64,000 bases of DNA from Actinomadura barringtoniae (GCF_017573505.1 NZ_JAGEOJ010000037.1:17878-81877), one strand, 5' to 3'; shown: positions 9,321-23,283, counted from the stretch's first letter. The notes: generated by a model from the letters alone, not told the origin. Numbers and translations are program-made.

Positions 9321-9858
9321 CGGCATGGCTGACGGCATGACTGACGGCGTGGCTCTCCCGGCCGACCCAGACCTGGAGTGGCTGCGGCTGGCGTGCGACC
9401 TGGCCGCGCTGTGCCCGCCCTCGCAGACCGCCTTCTCGGTCGGCGCGGTAATCGTGGGCATGGACGGGCAGGAGATCGTTCGCGGCTATTCGCGGGAGAA
9501 CGACCCGCACGACCACGCCGAGGAGTCGGCGCTCAAGAAGGCGGCAGTCGAGGACCCGGCGCTGAAGAAGGCGGCGCCGAAGAAGGCGGCGCTGGCAAGA
9601 ACGGCCGCCGACCTGCGCGGGACCACGATCTACAGCTCGCTGGAGCCGTGCGGCGAGCGCAAGTCGCGCCCGCTGACCTGCACCGACCTGATCCTGCGCG
9701 CCGGGATCGGCCGGGTGGTCTTCGCCTGGCGCGAGCCGAGCCTGTTCGTGGAGGGCCAGGGCGTCGAACGGCTGCTGGCGGCGGGCGTGGAGGTCGTCGA
9801 ACGCCCTGAGCTGGCAGATCTCGCCCGGCTACCGAACGCGCACCTCCTCACCCCCTGA
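9313..9858 (+). CDS. Cytidine/deoxycytidylate-type zinc deaminase (RibD N-domain-like)
   Basis: 181 aa. The zinc-dependent deaminase fold is shown by HAE (68-70), with His ligand and catalytic Glu, and PCGERKSRPLTC (112-123) carrying the two Cys ligands. Unusual features are an eight-residue gap between the Cys ligands, as in RibD-like enzymes, and a Lys/Ala-rich insertion (about 74-97, KKAAVEDPALKKAAPKKAA) between the HAE and PCG motifs, apparently a degenerate internal repeat. The start is uncertain: GTG 9313 gives a short MADG repeat before the conserved part. It overlaps the upstream reductase by 8 bp, so translational coupling is likely. The two probably act in sequence on a pyrimidine such as the riboflavin intermediate. 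Confidence 0.85.
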   Translation: MADGMADGMTDGVALPADPDLEWLRLACDLAALCPPSQTAFSVGAVIVGMDGQEIVRGYSRENDPHDHAEESALKKAAVEDPALKKAAPKKAALARTAADLRGTTIYSSLEPCGERKSRPLTCTDLILRAGIGRVVFAWREPSLFVEGQGVERLLAAGVEVVERPELADLARLPNAHLLTP

Positions 9859-9916
9859 CTCACTCCCGATTGAGACTCCAGTCTCACGCCCCTTGCCAAC
9901 CACCCCGGCCACCGTG

Positions 9917-9941
9917 AATGCTGTGGTACCAAGCAAGCATT
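9917..9941. promoter_or_regulatory. Inverted repeat upstream of aldehyde dehydrogenase
   Basis: AATGCT at 9917-9922 and AGCATT at 9936-9941 form an inverted repeat 22 bp before the aldehyde dehydrogenase ATG. An inner TGGTACCA palindrome and an AAGCAAGC half-site lie within it. Its size and position suit a TetR-like operator overlapping the promoter. The regulator is not identifiable from this window. Confidence 0.4.
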
Positions 9942-9962
9942 AGGTCTGGAGGCAGAAGCAGC

Positions 9963-11396
9963 ATGCGCGAGCACGATCGGCTGTTCATCGACGGCCAGTG
10001 GACCGCCCCGGCCGGCACGGGGACCATCGACGTCATCTCCCCGCACACCGAAGAGGTCATCGGCCGGGTGCCCGAGGGCACCGAGGCCGACATGGACGCC
10101 GCCGTCGCCGCGGCGCGCCGCGCCTTCGACGCCGGTCCCTGGCCGCGCATGGCCCCGGCCGAGCGGGCCGCGATCCTCGGCCGGCTGTCGGCGATCTACG
10201 CCGAGCGCCAGCAGGAGATCGCCGACCTGGTCACCGCCGAGATGGGATCGCCGATCCTGTTCTCCATCTTCGGCCAGGCGGCGCTGCCGCAGATGGTGCT
10301 GCAGTACTACGTGGACCTCGCCGAGTCGTTCAACTGGGAGGAGGAGCGCCCCGGCATGCTCGGCCCGGTCACCGTGAGCCGCGAGCCGGTCGGCGTGGTG
10401 GCGGCGATCTACCCGTGGAACGTCCCGCAGTTCACGCTGATGATGAAGCTGGCGCCGGCCCTGATCGCGGGCTGCACGGTGGTCGCCAAGCCCTCCCCCG
10501 AGACCCCGCTGGACGCCTACGTCCTGGCCGAGTGGGCCAAGGAGGCCGGGCTGCCCGACGGCGTGCTGAACATCGTGCCCGCCGGGCGCGAGGTCGGCGC
10601 GTACCTGGTCTCGCACCCGGGCGTGAACAAGGTCGCCTTCACCGGCTCCACCGAGGCCGGGCGCAAGATCGGCGCGGCCTGCGGGCAGCTGCTGCGGCCC
10701 GTGACGCTGGAGCTCGGCGGCAAGTCCGCGGCGATCATCCTGGAGGACGCCGACCTCGCGTCCACCATCGAGGGCTTCAAGATGGCCTCGCTGATGAACA
10801 ACGGCGAGGCGTGCGCCGCGCAGACCCGCATCCTGGCGCCGCGCAGCCGCTACGACGAGGTGGCCGACGCGCTCGCCACCATGGTCGGCGCCCTGAACGT
10901 CGGCGACCCGGCCGACTACGGCACCGAGATCGGCCCGCTGGTCGCCAAGCGCCAGCAGGAACGCGTCGAGAACTACATCAAGATCGGCCAGGACGAGGGC
11001 GCCAAGGTCATCACCGGCGGCCTGTCCCGGCCCCAGGACCGCGGCTGGTACGTGGCCCCGACCGTGTTCGGCGAGGTCACCAACGACATGCGGATCGCCC
11101 AGGAGGAGATCTTCGGCCCGGTGCTGGCGCTGATCGCCTACGACGACGAGGACGACGCCGTCCGGATCGCCAACGACAGCGCGTACGGCCTCGGCGGCTC
11201 GGTGTGGACCGCCGACGTGGACCACGGCGTCGAGGTGGCCAAGCGCATCCGCACCGGCAGCTGCGGCGTCAACCTCTACGTCCTGGACCCGAACACCCCG
11301 TTCGGCGGCTACAAGGACAGCGGCCTCGGCCGCGAGCTCGGCCCCGAGGGCCTGTCCCCCTACCTGGAGTACAAGGCCATCCCCCGCCCTGCTTAA
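9963..11396 (+). CDS. Aldehyde dehydrogenase (NAD(P)+-dependent, ALDH superfamily)
   Basis: 477 aa, typical for ALDH. It oxidises an aldehyde to its acid in the cytosol. Visible are the Rossmann region with PWNVPQ, VVAKPSPETP and FTGSTEAGRKI, the general base Glu250 in LELGGKS, and the nucleophile Cys284 in NNGEACAAQTR. The substrate-binding and oligomerisation segments EEIFGPVLALI and NLYVLDPNTPFGGYKDSGLGRE are typical of the family. The start is ATG 9963, after GGAGG about 11 nt upstream; an ATG 45 bp earlier would lie in the operator-like repeat. Monocistronic: 229 bp separate it from the next gene. Substrate not predictable; the subfamily resembles medium-chain, betaine-like or geranial-type dehydrogenases. 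Confidence 0.93.
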   Translation: MREHDRLFIDGQWTAPAGTGTIDVISPHTEEVIGRVPEGTEADMDAAVAAARRAFDAGPWPRMAPAERAAILGRLSAIYAERQQEIADLVTAEMGSPILFSIFGQAALPQMVLQYYVDLAESFNWEEERPGMLGPVTVSREPVGVVAAIYPWNVPQFTLMMKLAPALIAGCTVVAKPSPETPLDAYVLAEWAKEAGLPDGVLNIVPAGREVGAYLVSHPGVNKVAFTGSTEAGRKIGAACGQLLRPVTLELGGKSAAIILEDADLASTIEGFKMASLMNNGEACAAQTRILAPRSRYDEVADALATMVGALNVGDPADYGTEIGPLVAKRQQERVENYIKIGQDEGAKVITGGLSRPQDRGWYVAPTVFGEVTNDMRIAQEEIFGPVLALIAYDDEDDAVRIANDSAYGLGGSVWTADVDHGVEVAKRIRTGSCGVNLYVLDPNTPFGGYKDSGLGRELGPEGLSPYLEYKAIPRPA

Positions 11397-11529
11397 GAAA
11401 CCCCGGCCTACGGCCTCGCCTGGCGGCTCGTCCTCACCGGGCTTTGGGCCGAGCGCTGCATCGCTTCGCGATCTAGCCTCGTCCCTCGGCCAGACCTTCG
11501 GCCGCGCTCACGCTGTGGCTGATGTGTCC

Positions 11530-11565
11530 GATCCCGGCATCCACCGATCGGTTGATGCCGGGATC
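11530..11565. repeat. 36-bp near-perfect palindrome upstream of the ABC/two-component operon
   Basis: Arms GATCCCGGCATC (11530-11541) and GATGCCGGGATC (11554-11565) are perfectly complementary, and the spacer itself contains the palindrome ACCGATCGGT (11543-11552). Overall, 34 of 36 bases obey dyad symmetry. It lies 60 bp before the ABC ATPase start. It could be a regulator operator, a stem in the leader RNA, or a terminator for the upstream aldehyde dehydrogenase (no T-run is seen). Confidence 0.6.
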
Positions 11566-11625
11566 AGCCGTCTCCTGACCGGTCGGCGGATCCCGCGGAA
11601 ACGGCCTCGGCGCGAGCCTTGAGGC

Positions 11626-12552
11626 ATGGCAATCATCGAGGTGAGCGACCTCACCAAGCGCTACGGCGACCAGGTCGCACTGAACGGGGTGTCCTTCTCG
11701 GTCGAGGAGGGCGAGATCTTCGGGATCCTCGGCCCGAACGGCGCCGGCAAGACCACCACGGTCGAGTGCGTGTCCGGGCTGCGGACCCCCGACGGCGGCC
11801 GGGTCTGCGTCGCCGGCCTGGACCCGCGCGCCGACCGGGACGAGCTGCGCCAGTTCCTCGGCGTCCAGCTCCAGGAGAGCGGGCTGCCGCCCAAGCTGAC
11901 GGTCCGCGAGGCGCTGCGGCTGTACGCCTCGTTCTACCGCGACCCGGTGGACCCCGAGCTGCTGATCACCCAGTGGGGCCTGGAGGCCAAGGCCGGGACC
12001 CGCTACGGCAAGCTGTCGGGCGGCCAGCAGCAGCGGCTGGCGATCGCGCTGGCGATGGTCGGGAGCCCGCGCATCGTCGTCCTGGACGAGCTGACCACCG
12101 GCCTGGACCCGGCCGCCCGCCGCGCGGCCTGGGACCTCATCGAGCGGATCCGCGACGCGGGCGTCACCGTCGTCCTGGTCACCCACTTCATGGAGGAGGC
12201 CGAGCGCCTCTGCGACCGGCTCGCGCTCATCGACGCGGGCCGCGTGGTCGCCGTCGACACCCCGGCCGGGCTCACCGCCCGGGTCGGCACCCCGCAGCGG
12301 ATGCGGTTCCGGCCCTCCGAGCCGGTCGACGAGGCGCTGCTGCTCGCCCTGCCCGAGGTCACCGGCGTGACGCGGCAGGGCAAGCACCTGGAGGTGAACG
12401 GCACCGAGAACGTCGTACAGGCCGTCACCGCGCTGCTCGCCCGGCGCCACATCATCGCCGCCGACCTGCGGGTCGAGCAGACCACCCTCGACGATGCCTA
12501 CCTCGCCCTCACCAGGTCCACCGCGGCCGGCTCCGACCAGGCCGAGAAGTAA
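11626..12552 (+). CDS. ABC transporter ATP-binding protein, DrrA/multidrug type
   Basis: 308 aa. This is the cytoplasmic ATPase of an ABC-2 exporter. Walker A GPNGAGKTT (36-44), Q-loop region VQLQESGLPPKLTV, signature LSGGQQQRL (about 129-137), Walker B IVVLDE followed by the D-loop LTTGLDP, and the H-loop His in VTHFMEEAE are all present, so it should be catalytically competent. The C-terminal 85 residues form the DrrA-type regulatory extension. ATG at 11626 is the only start matching the family N-terminus. It is followed by the permease (13 bp gap), a histidine kinase and a response regulator, an arrangement typical of actinobacterial drug or antimicrobial-peptide export modules. The substrate is unknown. 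Confidence 0.93.
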   Translation: MAIIEVSDLTKRYGDQVALNGVSFSVEEGEIFGILGPNGAGKTTTVECVSGLRTPDGGRVCVAGLDPRADRDELRQFLGVQLQESGLPPKLTVREALRLYASFYRDPVDPELLITQWGLEAKAGTRYGKLSGGQQQRLAIALAMVGSPRIVVLDELTTGLDPAARRAAWDLIERIRDAGVTVVLVTHFMEEAERLCDRLALIDAGRVVAVDTPAGLTARVGTPQRMRFRPSEPVDEALLLALPEVTGVTRQGKHLEVNGTENVVQAVTALLARRHIIAADLRVEQTTLDDAYLALTRSTAAGSDQAEK

Positions 12553-12565
12553 GAAGGGAAACGAC

Positions 12566-13330
12566 ATGTCCACGATGACGCTGCCCAGCCTGCGCATGAC
12601 GGGCCACGGGTTCCGCACGCTGCTCCGCACTCAGGCGCGCCTCACCATGCGGGACGTCCCCGTGGTGGCCGCCGGGATCGGGCTGCCGATCCTGCTGCTG
12701 ATCATCTTCGGCAGCATCCCGTCGTTCACCGAGAAGCACGCCGACCTCGGCGGCCGGACCACGCTGGATGCCTTCGTCCCGACGCTGGCCATGATGTCGG
12801 CGATGGTGCTGGCCTGCACCGGCCTGCCGACCTTCATCGCCGAGCTGCGCGAGCGCGGGGCGCTGCGGCGGCTGTCGGCCAGCCCCGTTCCGGCGGCGGG
12901 GGTGCTCGCGGCCCAGCTGATCGTGATCGTGGCGATCGCCGCGGTCGTCGGCGCGGTCGTGATCGCCATCGCCACGCTGGGCTTCGGCGCCGAGGCGCCC
13001 CAGCACCCGGGCACCACGGTCGCGGCGGCCCTGCTCGGCTCCACCGCCGTGCTCGGCCTGGGCCTGCTGATCGCCGGGATCGCGGGGAACGCCGGCGCCG
13101 CCAGCGGCATGGGGATCCCGGTCCTCATCGCCAACTTCTTCGCCGGCGGCCTCTACGCCCCCGTCGAGAAGATGCCGCACATCCTGCAGGACATCGTCGG
13201 CTTCCTCCCGTTCGGCGCGGTCGTGGAGACCTGGTCGGGCATCGGCGCGACCTGGCTGCACCTCACCGTGCTGGCCGTCTACACGGTGCTGGCGAGCCTG
13301 CTCGCGGTCCGTTTCTTCCGCTGGGAATGA
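12566..13330 (+). CDS. ABC-2 type transporter permease
   Basis: 254 aa. Six hydrophobic segments are visible: VVAAGIGLPILLLIIFG, LAMMSAMVLACTGL, LIVIVAIAAVVGAVVIAIATLGF, VAAALLGSTAVLGLGLLIAGIAG, IPVLIANFFAGGLY and WLHLTVLAVYTVLASLLAV. This matches the ABC-2 membrane half of DrrB-like exporters. The conserved cytoplasmic RERGALRRLSASPVP precedes helix 3. ATG at 12566 follows AAGGGA by 5 nt; an ATG 72 bp earlier would overlap the ATPase gene and adds only a Pro-rich shadow sequence. Its stop codon overlaps the histidine kinase start (ATGA), so transporter and sensor are made together. Confidence 0.92.
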   Translation: MSTMTLPSLRMTGHGFRTLLRTQARLTMRDVPVVAAGIGLPILLLIIFGSIPSFTEKHADLGGRTTLDAFVPTLAMMSAMVLACTGLPTFIAELRERGALRRLSASPVPAAGVLAAQLIVIVAIAAVVGAVVIAIATLGFGAEAPQHPGTTVAAALLGSTAVLGLGLLIAGIAGNAGAASGMGIPVLIANFFAGGLYAPVEKMPHILQDIVGFLPFGAVVETWSGIGATWLHLTVLAVYTVLASLLAVRFFRWE

Positions 13331-14616
13331 GGCCCGGGATAATGGTGAGGGTGACGAACGTGAACGCGGGGGACCAGCAGCTCGACGTCTGGGAACGGCG
13401 GGAGCAGATCGCCCTGGCGGTGGTCCCCTACGTCTCCCTGACGCTGGCGACCGGGCTGGCCGTCCTGGCCTCCCACGGCAGCTGGACGCACATCGCGGCG
13501 ATGGTCGGGCTGACCGCCGCGACGCTGGCCTGGGTCGCCTGGATGGTCACCCTCCACCCGTCCTGGCGCGACCGCCCCACCCTCGCGACCGTCTACTTCG
13601 CCGTCCTGCTCGTCATGCTCGGCGGCCTGATCGCGCTGAACTCGATGTACGGGTTCGGCGTGATCACCGGCTACACCCACGCGTTCCTGCTTCCCCGGCG
13701 GCTGCGGATGCTCGGCGTCGCGGCCGTCGCGGCGCTGGCCGCCACCTCCCAGATGGGCGGGTTCGGCCACGCCTCCGACGCCCCCGGCATCTACCTGCTG
13801 GTCCTGGCCATCAACGTGTTCCTGGCCGGCGGGCTCACCTACTTCCTGTGGCGGCAGGACGAGGAGTCCGACCGCCGCAAGGCGATGATCAACGAGCTGG
13901 CCGAGACCAACGCCCGGCTCGAGGCCACGATGGAGGAGAACGCCGGCCTGCACGCCCAGCTGCTGGCCCAGGCCCGCGAGGCGGGCGTGCTGGACGAGCG
14001 GCAGCGGATGGCCGGCGAGATCCACGACACGATCGCGCAGGGCCTGGCCGGGGTGGTCACCCAGCTGCAGGCCGCCAAACAGGCCCGCGACCGCGATGCC
14101 GACTGGGTACGGCACGTAGACCTCGCGCAGACCATGGCCCGCCAGAGCCTCAGCGAGGCGCGCCGGTCCGTGCAGGCGCTGCGCCCCGGCGAGCTGGAGG
14201 AGGCCGGTCTCCCCGACGCGCTGGCCGAGGTGGTGGAGCGCTGGTCGGCGGTCCACCACGTGCCCGCCGAGGTGAGCACGACCGGTACCGTACGGCCCAT
14301 GCACCCCGAGGTGGAGGGCACGCTGCTGCGCACGGCCCAGGAAGCGCTCGCCAACGTCGCCAAGCATGCCGGGGCCACCCGGGTCGCGCTGACGCTGTCG
14401 TACATGGGCGACCTGGTCACCCTGGACGTCCGCGACGACGGCGCCGGATTCGCGCCCGACCAGGTGCGGCCGAACGGCGACGGCGGCTACGGCCTCACCG
14501 CGATGCGCCGCCGCGTCGCCCGGGTCGCCGGAACGCTGGAGATCGAGTCCGAGCCGGGCGCGGGCACCGCGATCTCGGCGAGCGTGCCCGCGATCCCCGC
14601 CGGAGGCACAGCGTGA
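13327..14616 (+). CDS. Sensor histidine kinase, NarL/DesK family (HisKA_3)
   Basis: 429 aa. The membrane sensor has four or five N-terminal hydrophobic helices (residues about 25-175), a short coiled coil (INELAETNARLEATMEENAGL), a dimerisation/phosphoacceptor region with His233 in MAGEIHDTIAQGL, and a C-terminal HATPase_c with DVRDDGAGF and GGYGLTAMRRR. It should autophosphorylate and pass phosphate to the following response regulator. ATG 13327 overlaps the permease stop (ATGA); a second ATG at 13342 is possible. There is no large extracellular domain, so the stimulus is likely within the membrane or is the transporter itself, as in bacitracin-type modules. That functional link is inferred from gene order. 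Confidence 0.92.
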   Translation: MRPGIMVRVTNVNAGDQQLDVWERREQIALAVVPYVSLTLATGLAVLASHGSWTHIAAMVGLTAATLAWVAWMVTLHPSWRDRPTLATVYFAVLLVMLGGLIALNSMYGFGVITGYTHAFLLPRRLRMLGVAAVAALAATSQMGGFGHASDAPGIYLLVLAINVFLAGGLTYFLWRQDEESDRRKAMINELAETNARLEATMEENAGLHAQLLAQAREAGVLDERQRMAGEIHDTIAQGLAGVVTQLQAAKQARDRDADWVRHVDLAQTMARQSLSEARRSVQALRPGELEEAGLPDALAEVVERWSAVHHVPAEVSTTGTVRPMHPEVEGTLLRTAQEALANVAKHAGATRVALTLSYMGDLVTLDVRDDGAGFAPDQVRPNGDGGYGLTAMRRRVARVAGTLEIESEPGAGTAISASVPAIPAGGTA

Positions 14617-15269
14617 TCCGGCTGCTCATCGTGGACGACCACCCGGTCGTGCGGGACGGCCTGCGCGGCATGTTCACCGGCGAGCCGGGCTTCGAGGTGG
14701 TCGGCGAGGCCGGGGACGGCGTCGAGGCGGTGCGCAGGGCGCGGGAGCTCGCGCCGGACGTCGTGCTGATGGACCTGCGGATGCCGGGCGGCGACGGCGT
14801 CACCGCGATCACCGCGATGGCCGAGCTGGGCCTGCCGTCCAAGGTGCTGGTGCTCACCACCTACGACACCGACACCGACGTGCTGCCCGCGATCGAGGCG
14901 GGCGCCACCGGCTACCTGCTGAAGGACGCGCTGCAGGACGAGCTGTTCCGGGCCGTACGATCGGCCGCACGCGGCGAGGCCGTGCTGTCCCCGTCGGTCG
15001 CCACGCGCCTGCTCGGCCAGATGCGCACCGCCGCCACGCCCGCGCCCGCCGCGGCCGCGGACCAGGAGCCGCTCAGCCCGCGCGAGCTGGAGGTCCTGAG
15101 CCTGATCGCGCGCGGCAGCACCAACCGGGAGGCGGCCGCCAAGCTGTTCATCAGTGAGGCCACCGTGAAGACCCACCTGCTGCACATCTACGCCAAGCTG
15201 GGCGTGAAGGACCGCGCGGCCGCCGTCGCGGAGGCGTTCGAACGCGGCCACCTGAAGCCGCGCACCTAG
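14613..15269 (+). CDS. LuxR/NarL-family response regulator
   Basis: 218 aa. The N-terminal receiver carries acidic pocket residues in IVDDHP, phosphoacceptor Asp54 in VLMDLRMPG, the switch Thr in VLVLTTYDTD and Lys in YLLKDALQDE. A C-terminal LuxR helix-turn-helix (about 148-205) includes LSPRELEVLSLIARG and ISEATVKTHLLHIYAKLGV. It probably activates or represses the upstream exporter operon, perhaps through the 36-bp palindrome; that target is a guess. GTG 14613 overlaps the kinase stop (GTGA) and follows CGGAGG by 6 nt. It is the last gene of the four-gene unit; about 30 bp separate it from the convergent response regulator gene at 15299. Confidence 0.93.
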   Translation: MIRLLIVDDHPVVRDGLRGMFTGEPGFEVVGEAGDGVEAVRRARELAPDVVLMDLRMPGGDGVTAITAMAELGLPSKVLVLTTYDTDTDVLPAIEAGATGYLLKDALQDELFRAVRSAARGEAVLSPSVATRLLGQMRTAATPAPAAAADQEPLSPRELEVLSLIARGSTNREAAAKLFISEATVKTHLLHIYAKLGVKDRAAAVAEAFERGHLKPRT

Positions 15270-15298
15270 CCCCGTGGCGGGCCGCCGCGGCCCGGCGG

Positions 15299-15933
15299 CT
15301 AGATCTCGCAGCCGAACAGCGCATCGTGGGCCGACCTCAGCCCGGCGACCTCCTCGTCGAGCCGGTCGAAGGCCTCCTTGGCCTCCACGTCGTCGATCCG
15401 GTCGGCGAGCGCCGACATCGCCTTGTGCACCGCCGCCATGTGCTCGTTCAGCGTGCTGACCAGGCCCGCGCCGTGCGCCAGGCCGGTCGAGGCGCCCGGG
15501 AACAGCCCGGTCAGGATCGCCGAGCGCTCGCGGGCGCGGCGGCGCTGCTCGTGCAGCTCGATGAAGATCTCCACCTTGGACCGCAGTACCCACGGGTCGA
15601 ACGGCTTGACCAGGTAGTCCACCGCACCGACCGCGTAGCCGCGGAACGCCAGGTCCGGCTCGCTGCGCGCGGCGGTCAGGAAGATGATCGGGACGTCCTT
15701 GGTCCGGTCCTTGCGCTTGATGTGGTACGCGGTCTCGAAGCCGTCCATGTCCGGCATCACCACGTCCAGCAGGATCACCGCGAAGTCGTCGGCCATCAGT
15801 GCCCGCAGCGCGTCCTCCCCCGACCGCGCGGGCACGACGACCGCGTTCACGGTCTTCAGGATCGCGGTGAGCGCGATCAGGTTCTCCTCCTGGTCGTCCA
15901 CCAGCAGGATCTTGGGCAGATGGGCCGAGTCCA

Positions 15934-15934
<1 letters not shown>
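15299..15934 (-). CDS. Response regulator, receiver domain with C-terminal helical tail
   Basis: 211 aa. A receiver domain occupies residues 7-125: acidic pair in ILLVDDQEEN, phosphoacceptor Asp57 in VILLDVVMPDMDG, Thr in IIFLTAARSE and Lys in YLVKPFDP. Beyond it, residues 126-211 are helical with heptad character (ELHEQRRRARERSAIL, then a Leu/Ala-rich segment) and no DNA-binding domain, so it likely acts through protein contacts or as a phosphate sink. Its ATG overlaps the stop of the giant hybrid kinase by one base (TGATG), making the kinase its almost certain partner. GGGGG lies 9 nt before the ATG. Confidence 0.9.
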
Positions 15935-20817
<4,883 letters not shown>

Positions 20818-20919
20818 TGGGCGGACCTTGCCAACTCGGCGTATCTGAGCCCGTTCATTCTGTCACTATGGCCTGAGGTTCACCTCGCGAATCAGCATGT
20901 TTCCCGCAGGGGGGTCATC

Positions 20920-23283
20920 GTGTCGGTTTCGCGAAGGTCCAGCGCCACGTATGTCCCCGAGAGCACCGCCGTGCCCGCCGCACGCGGGCTCGTCCGGCGG
21001 ACGCTGCGCGCCTGGGGCCTTCCGTACGACCGTGTCGAGGACGCGGTCCTCATCGCCAGCGAGCTGGTGACCAACGCCGTCGTCCACGCCGGCACCGACG
21101 TGCGTCTGTCCTGCCTGCTGGACGCCGCGGGAACGATCCTGCGCGTCGAGGTGCGCGACGAGCTGCCGATGCGGCGCGTCGAAGAGCCGCACGGCGTGCA
21201 CGCGCCCGGCTTGGACGGTGCGCAGGCCCATCTGTCCGACGGTCACCGTGGCCTGGTGCTCACCCATTCGCTGGCCGACTCGTGGGGCGTCACCTACTCC
21301 AAGACCAGCAAGACGGTGTGGTTCGAGTTCGAGGACGCCGCGAGCGAGCCGGTCGAGCCCGCGCCGACGGCCGCTCCTCCCCCGCCGATCGCGTTGCCGC
21401 CGCCGCAGCCCGGCCCCGCGACCGCGCCCGCGCCCGCCATGACCCAGCCCGCGCCCGCCGAGGTCACGACCCTCCCCATCGTCTCGGAACCGCCGGAGGT
21501 AGGCCTTTATCCCGCCGTGGCCGTGTCGCCAGGGATGCCCGCAACGGCGGCGACAGCGGCGCCGGCCGCGATGAGCGCGTCGCCCATGCTCGTGGCGCCG
21601 GGCGGCGCCGCGCCCGTCGCGCCCGCCGACGTGGCCCCCGAGGCGCCCGAACGGCTGCCCGCCGAGCGGATGTTCGACCACGTCGTGCAGTGGGCCCGCG
21701 CGTCCACCGGCGCCGACGTCGCCTACGTGCTGGTGTCGACCGAGGACGACGCGCTGGCCGTGCGCGCCACCGCCACCGCGGCCTCCGACGACCCGGCCGC
21801 GCCGGTCCCGCCCGAGGGCGCCGCGCTGCGTTCGCTGGACACGGCCCGCCTGGCCCTCGCCACGCACGAGGACGCGGGCATCGTGACGCCGTCCGTCGGC
21901 AGCCGCTTCCGGTCGCTGGCGACCGCGCCGCTCAAGGCGGGCGGCAAGCGGCTCGGGCTGGTGGTGGTGTCGGCGGAGGAGGCCGACCGGTTCGGCGCGG
22001 CCGACGTCGCCCGGCTGGAGTACGCCGCGACCTCGCTCGCGCCGGTGGTGGCGCGGGAACGGCAGGCCGCGGGTCAGCAGGGCTATCGCGGCTGGCTCGG
22101 CTTCCTGGCCGAGGCCAACGACCTGCTCGCCGGGACGCTCGACGAGAAGCTCGTGCTGGCGCTGGCCGCGCAGCTGTTCGTGCCCCGGATCGCGTCCTGG
22201 TGCGCGGTGTACCTCAGCGACCAGGGCGGCAAGGGCGTGCTCGCGCACATCTGGCACGCCGACGAGCAGCGCATCCGGCCGCTCCGCGAACTGCTGGAGT
22301 CGTGCCCGGCGCCCGGTGCGTTCCCCGTGCGCGAGCCACGGCGGTGGAACGCTCTGGACGTGCTCGGCCCGGCCGACCGTGCGATCAGCGGTCCCGAGGC
22401 GCTCGAGCTGCCGCTCGCCTGCCGCGAGCACCGGCTCGGCAGCATCGTGCTGGGCGCGCCGGACGACGGATCGTTCCGCCCCGAGCTGGCCCGGTTCGCC
22501 GAGGACCTGACCGACCGGTTCGCGCTGGCGCTGCTGAACGCCCGCCGCTACGGCGAGCAGGTCGCGGTCAGCCAGATCCTGCAGAGCAGCCTGCTGCCCG
22601 ATCACCTGCCGCAGATCCCCGGGATCGATCACAGCATCGTCTACATGCCCGCCGGGCAGGACGCCAAGGCGGGCGGCGACTTCTACGACCTGTTCGCCGC
22701 CGGGCCGGAGCGCTGGCGCTTCATGCTCGGCGACGTGTGCGGGACGGGCGCGGCGGCGGCAGCGGTGACCGGGCTGGCCCGCCACACCCTGCGCGCGCTC
22801 GGCCGCGAGGGCCACAGCGCGGCCCGCGCCCTGGACCGGTTGAACGAGGCGATGCTCGACAGCACGGGCCCCAAGCTGCTCACGGCGGTGCACGGCGAGC
22901 TGGAGATGCTCGGCTCCGGCGGCGTACGGGTGTCAATGACGGTGGCGGGCCATCCGCTGCCGCTGCGGCTGCGCCCGGACGGCGTGGTGGAGCCCATCGG
23001 CGACTCGCAACTGCTGGTCGGCGCCGTCACCGATCCCGACTACCGGCTGGACTCGGTCGTGCTGGATCGCGGTGACGTGCTCCTGCTGGTGACCGACGGG
23101 ATCACTGAACGCCGCCGCGGCTACGAGCAGCTCGATGACGACGACGGGCTGGCGCGACTGCTGTCGGAATGTACCGGCCTCACCGCGCGCGCCGTGAGCC
23201 TGCGCATCCAGGCCGCCGTCCGCGACTTCAGCACCGAGCCCCTGGACGACGACATGGCCATCCTCGTGCTGCGGGTGGAGTGA
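20920..23283 (+). CDS. SpoIIE-family PP2C phosphatase with N-terminal HATPase and GAF domains
   Basis: 787 aa. Order: anti-sigma-like HATPase_c at the N-terminus (LIASELVTNAVVHAG, DGHRGLVLTHSLADSWGV; residues about 1-130); a Pro/Ala-rich linker (about 140-230); two GAF-like sensor regions (about 240-380 and 390-525); a PP2C/SpoIIE phosphatase domain (about 545-787) with QDAKAGGDFYDLF, LGDVCGTGA, LLLVTDGITERR and LDDDMAILVL, the metal ligands of the family. It likely dephosphorylates an anti-anti-sigma (STAS) protein to control an alternative sigma factor. The start is GTG 20920 after GGGGGG; an earlier ATG at 20791 would run into the divergent kinase gene. Divergent placement next to the HAMP hybrid kinase suggests a joint stress pathway, which is inference. 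Confidence 0.93.
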   Translation: MSVSRRSSATYVPESTAVPAARGLVRRTLRAWGLPYDRVEDAVLIASELVTNAVVHAGTDVRLSCLLDAAGTILRVEVRDELPMRRVEEPHGVHAPGLDGAQAHLSDGHRGLVLTHSLADSWGVTYSKTSKTVWFEFEDAASEPVEPAPTAAPPPPIALPPPQPGPATAPAPAMTQPAPAEVTTLPIVSEPPEVGLYPAVAVSPGMPATAATAAPAAMSASPMLVAPGGAAPVAPADVAPEAPERLPAERMFDHVVQWARASTGADVAYVLVSTEDDALAVRATATAASDDPAAPVPPEGAALRSLDTARLALATHEDAGIVTPSVGSRFRSLATAPLKAGGKRLGLVVVSAEEADRFGAADVARLEYAATSLAPVVARERQAAGQQGYRGWLGFLAEANDLLAGTLDEKLVLALAAQLFVPRIASWCAVYLSDQGGKGVLAHIWHADEQRIRPLRELLESCPAPGAFPVREPRRWNALDVLGPADRAISGPEALELPLACREHRLGSIVLGAPDDGSFRPELARFAEDLTDRFALALLNARRYGEQVAVSQILQSSLLPDHLPQIPGIDHSIVYMPAGQDAKAGGDFYDLFAAGPERWRFMLGDVCGTGAAAAAVTGLARHTLRALGREGHSAARALDRLNEAMLDSTGPKLLTAVHGELEMLGSGGVRVSMTVAGHPLPLRLRPDGVVEPIGDSQLLVGAVTDPDYRLDSVVLDRGDVLLLVTDGITERRRGYEQLDDDDGLARLLSECTGLTARAVSLRIQAAVRDFSTEPLDDDMAILVLRVE

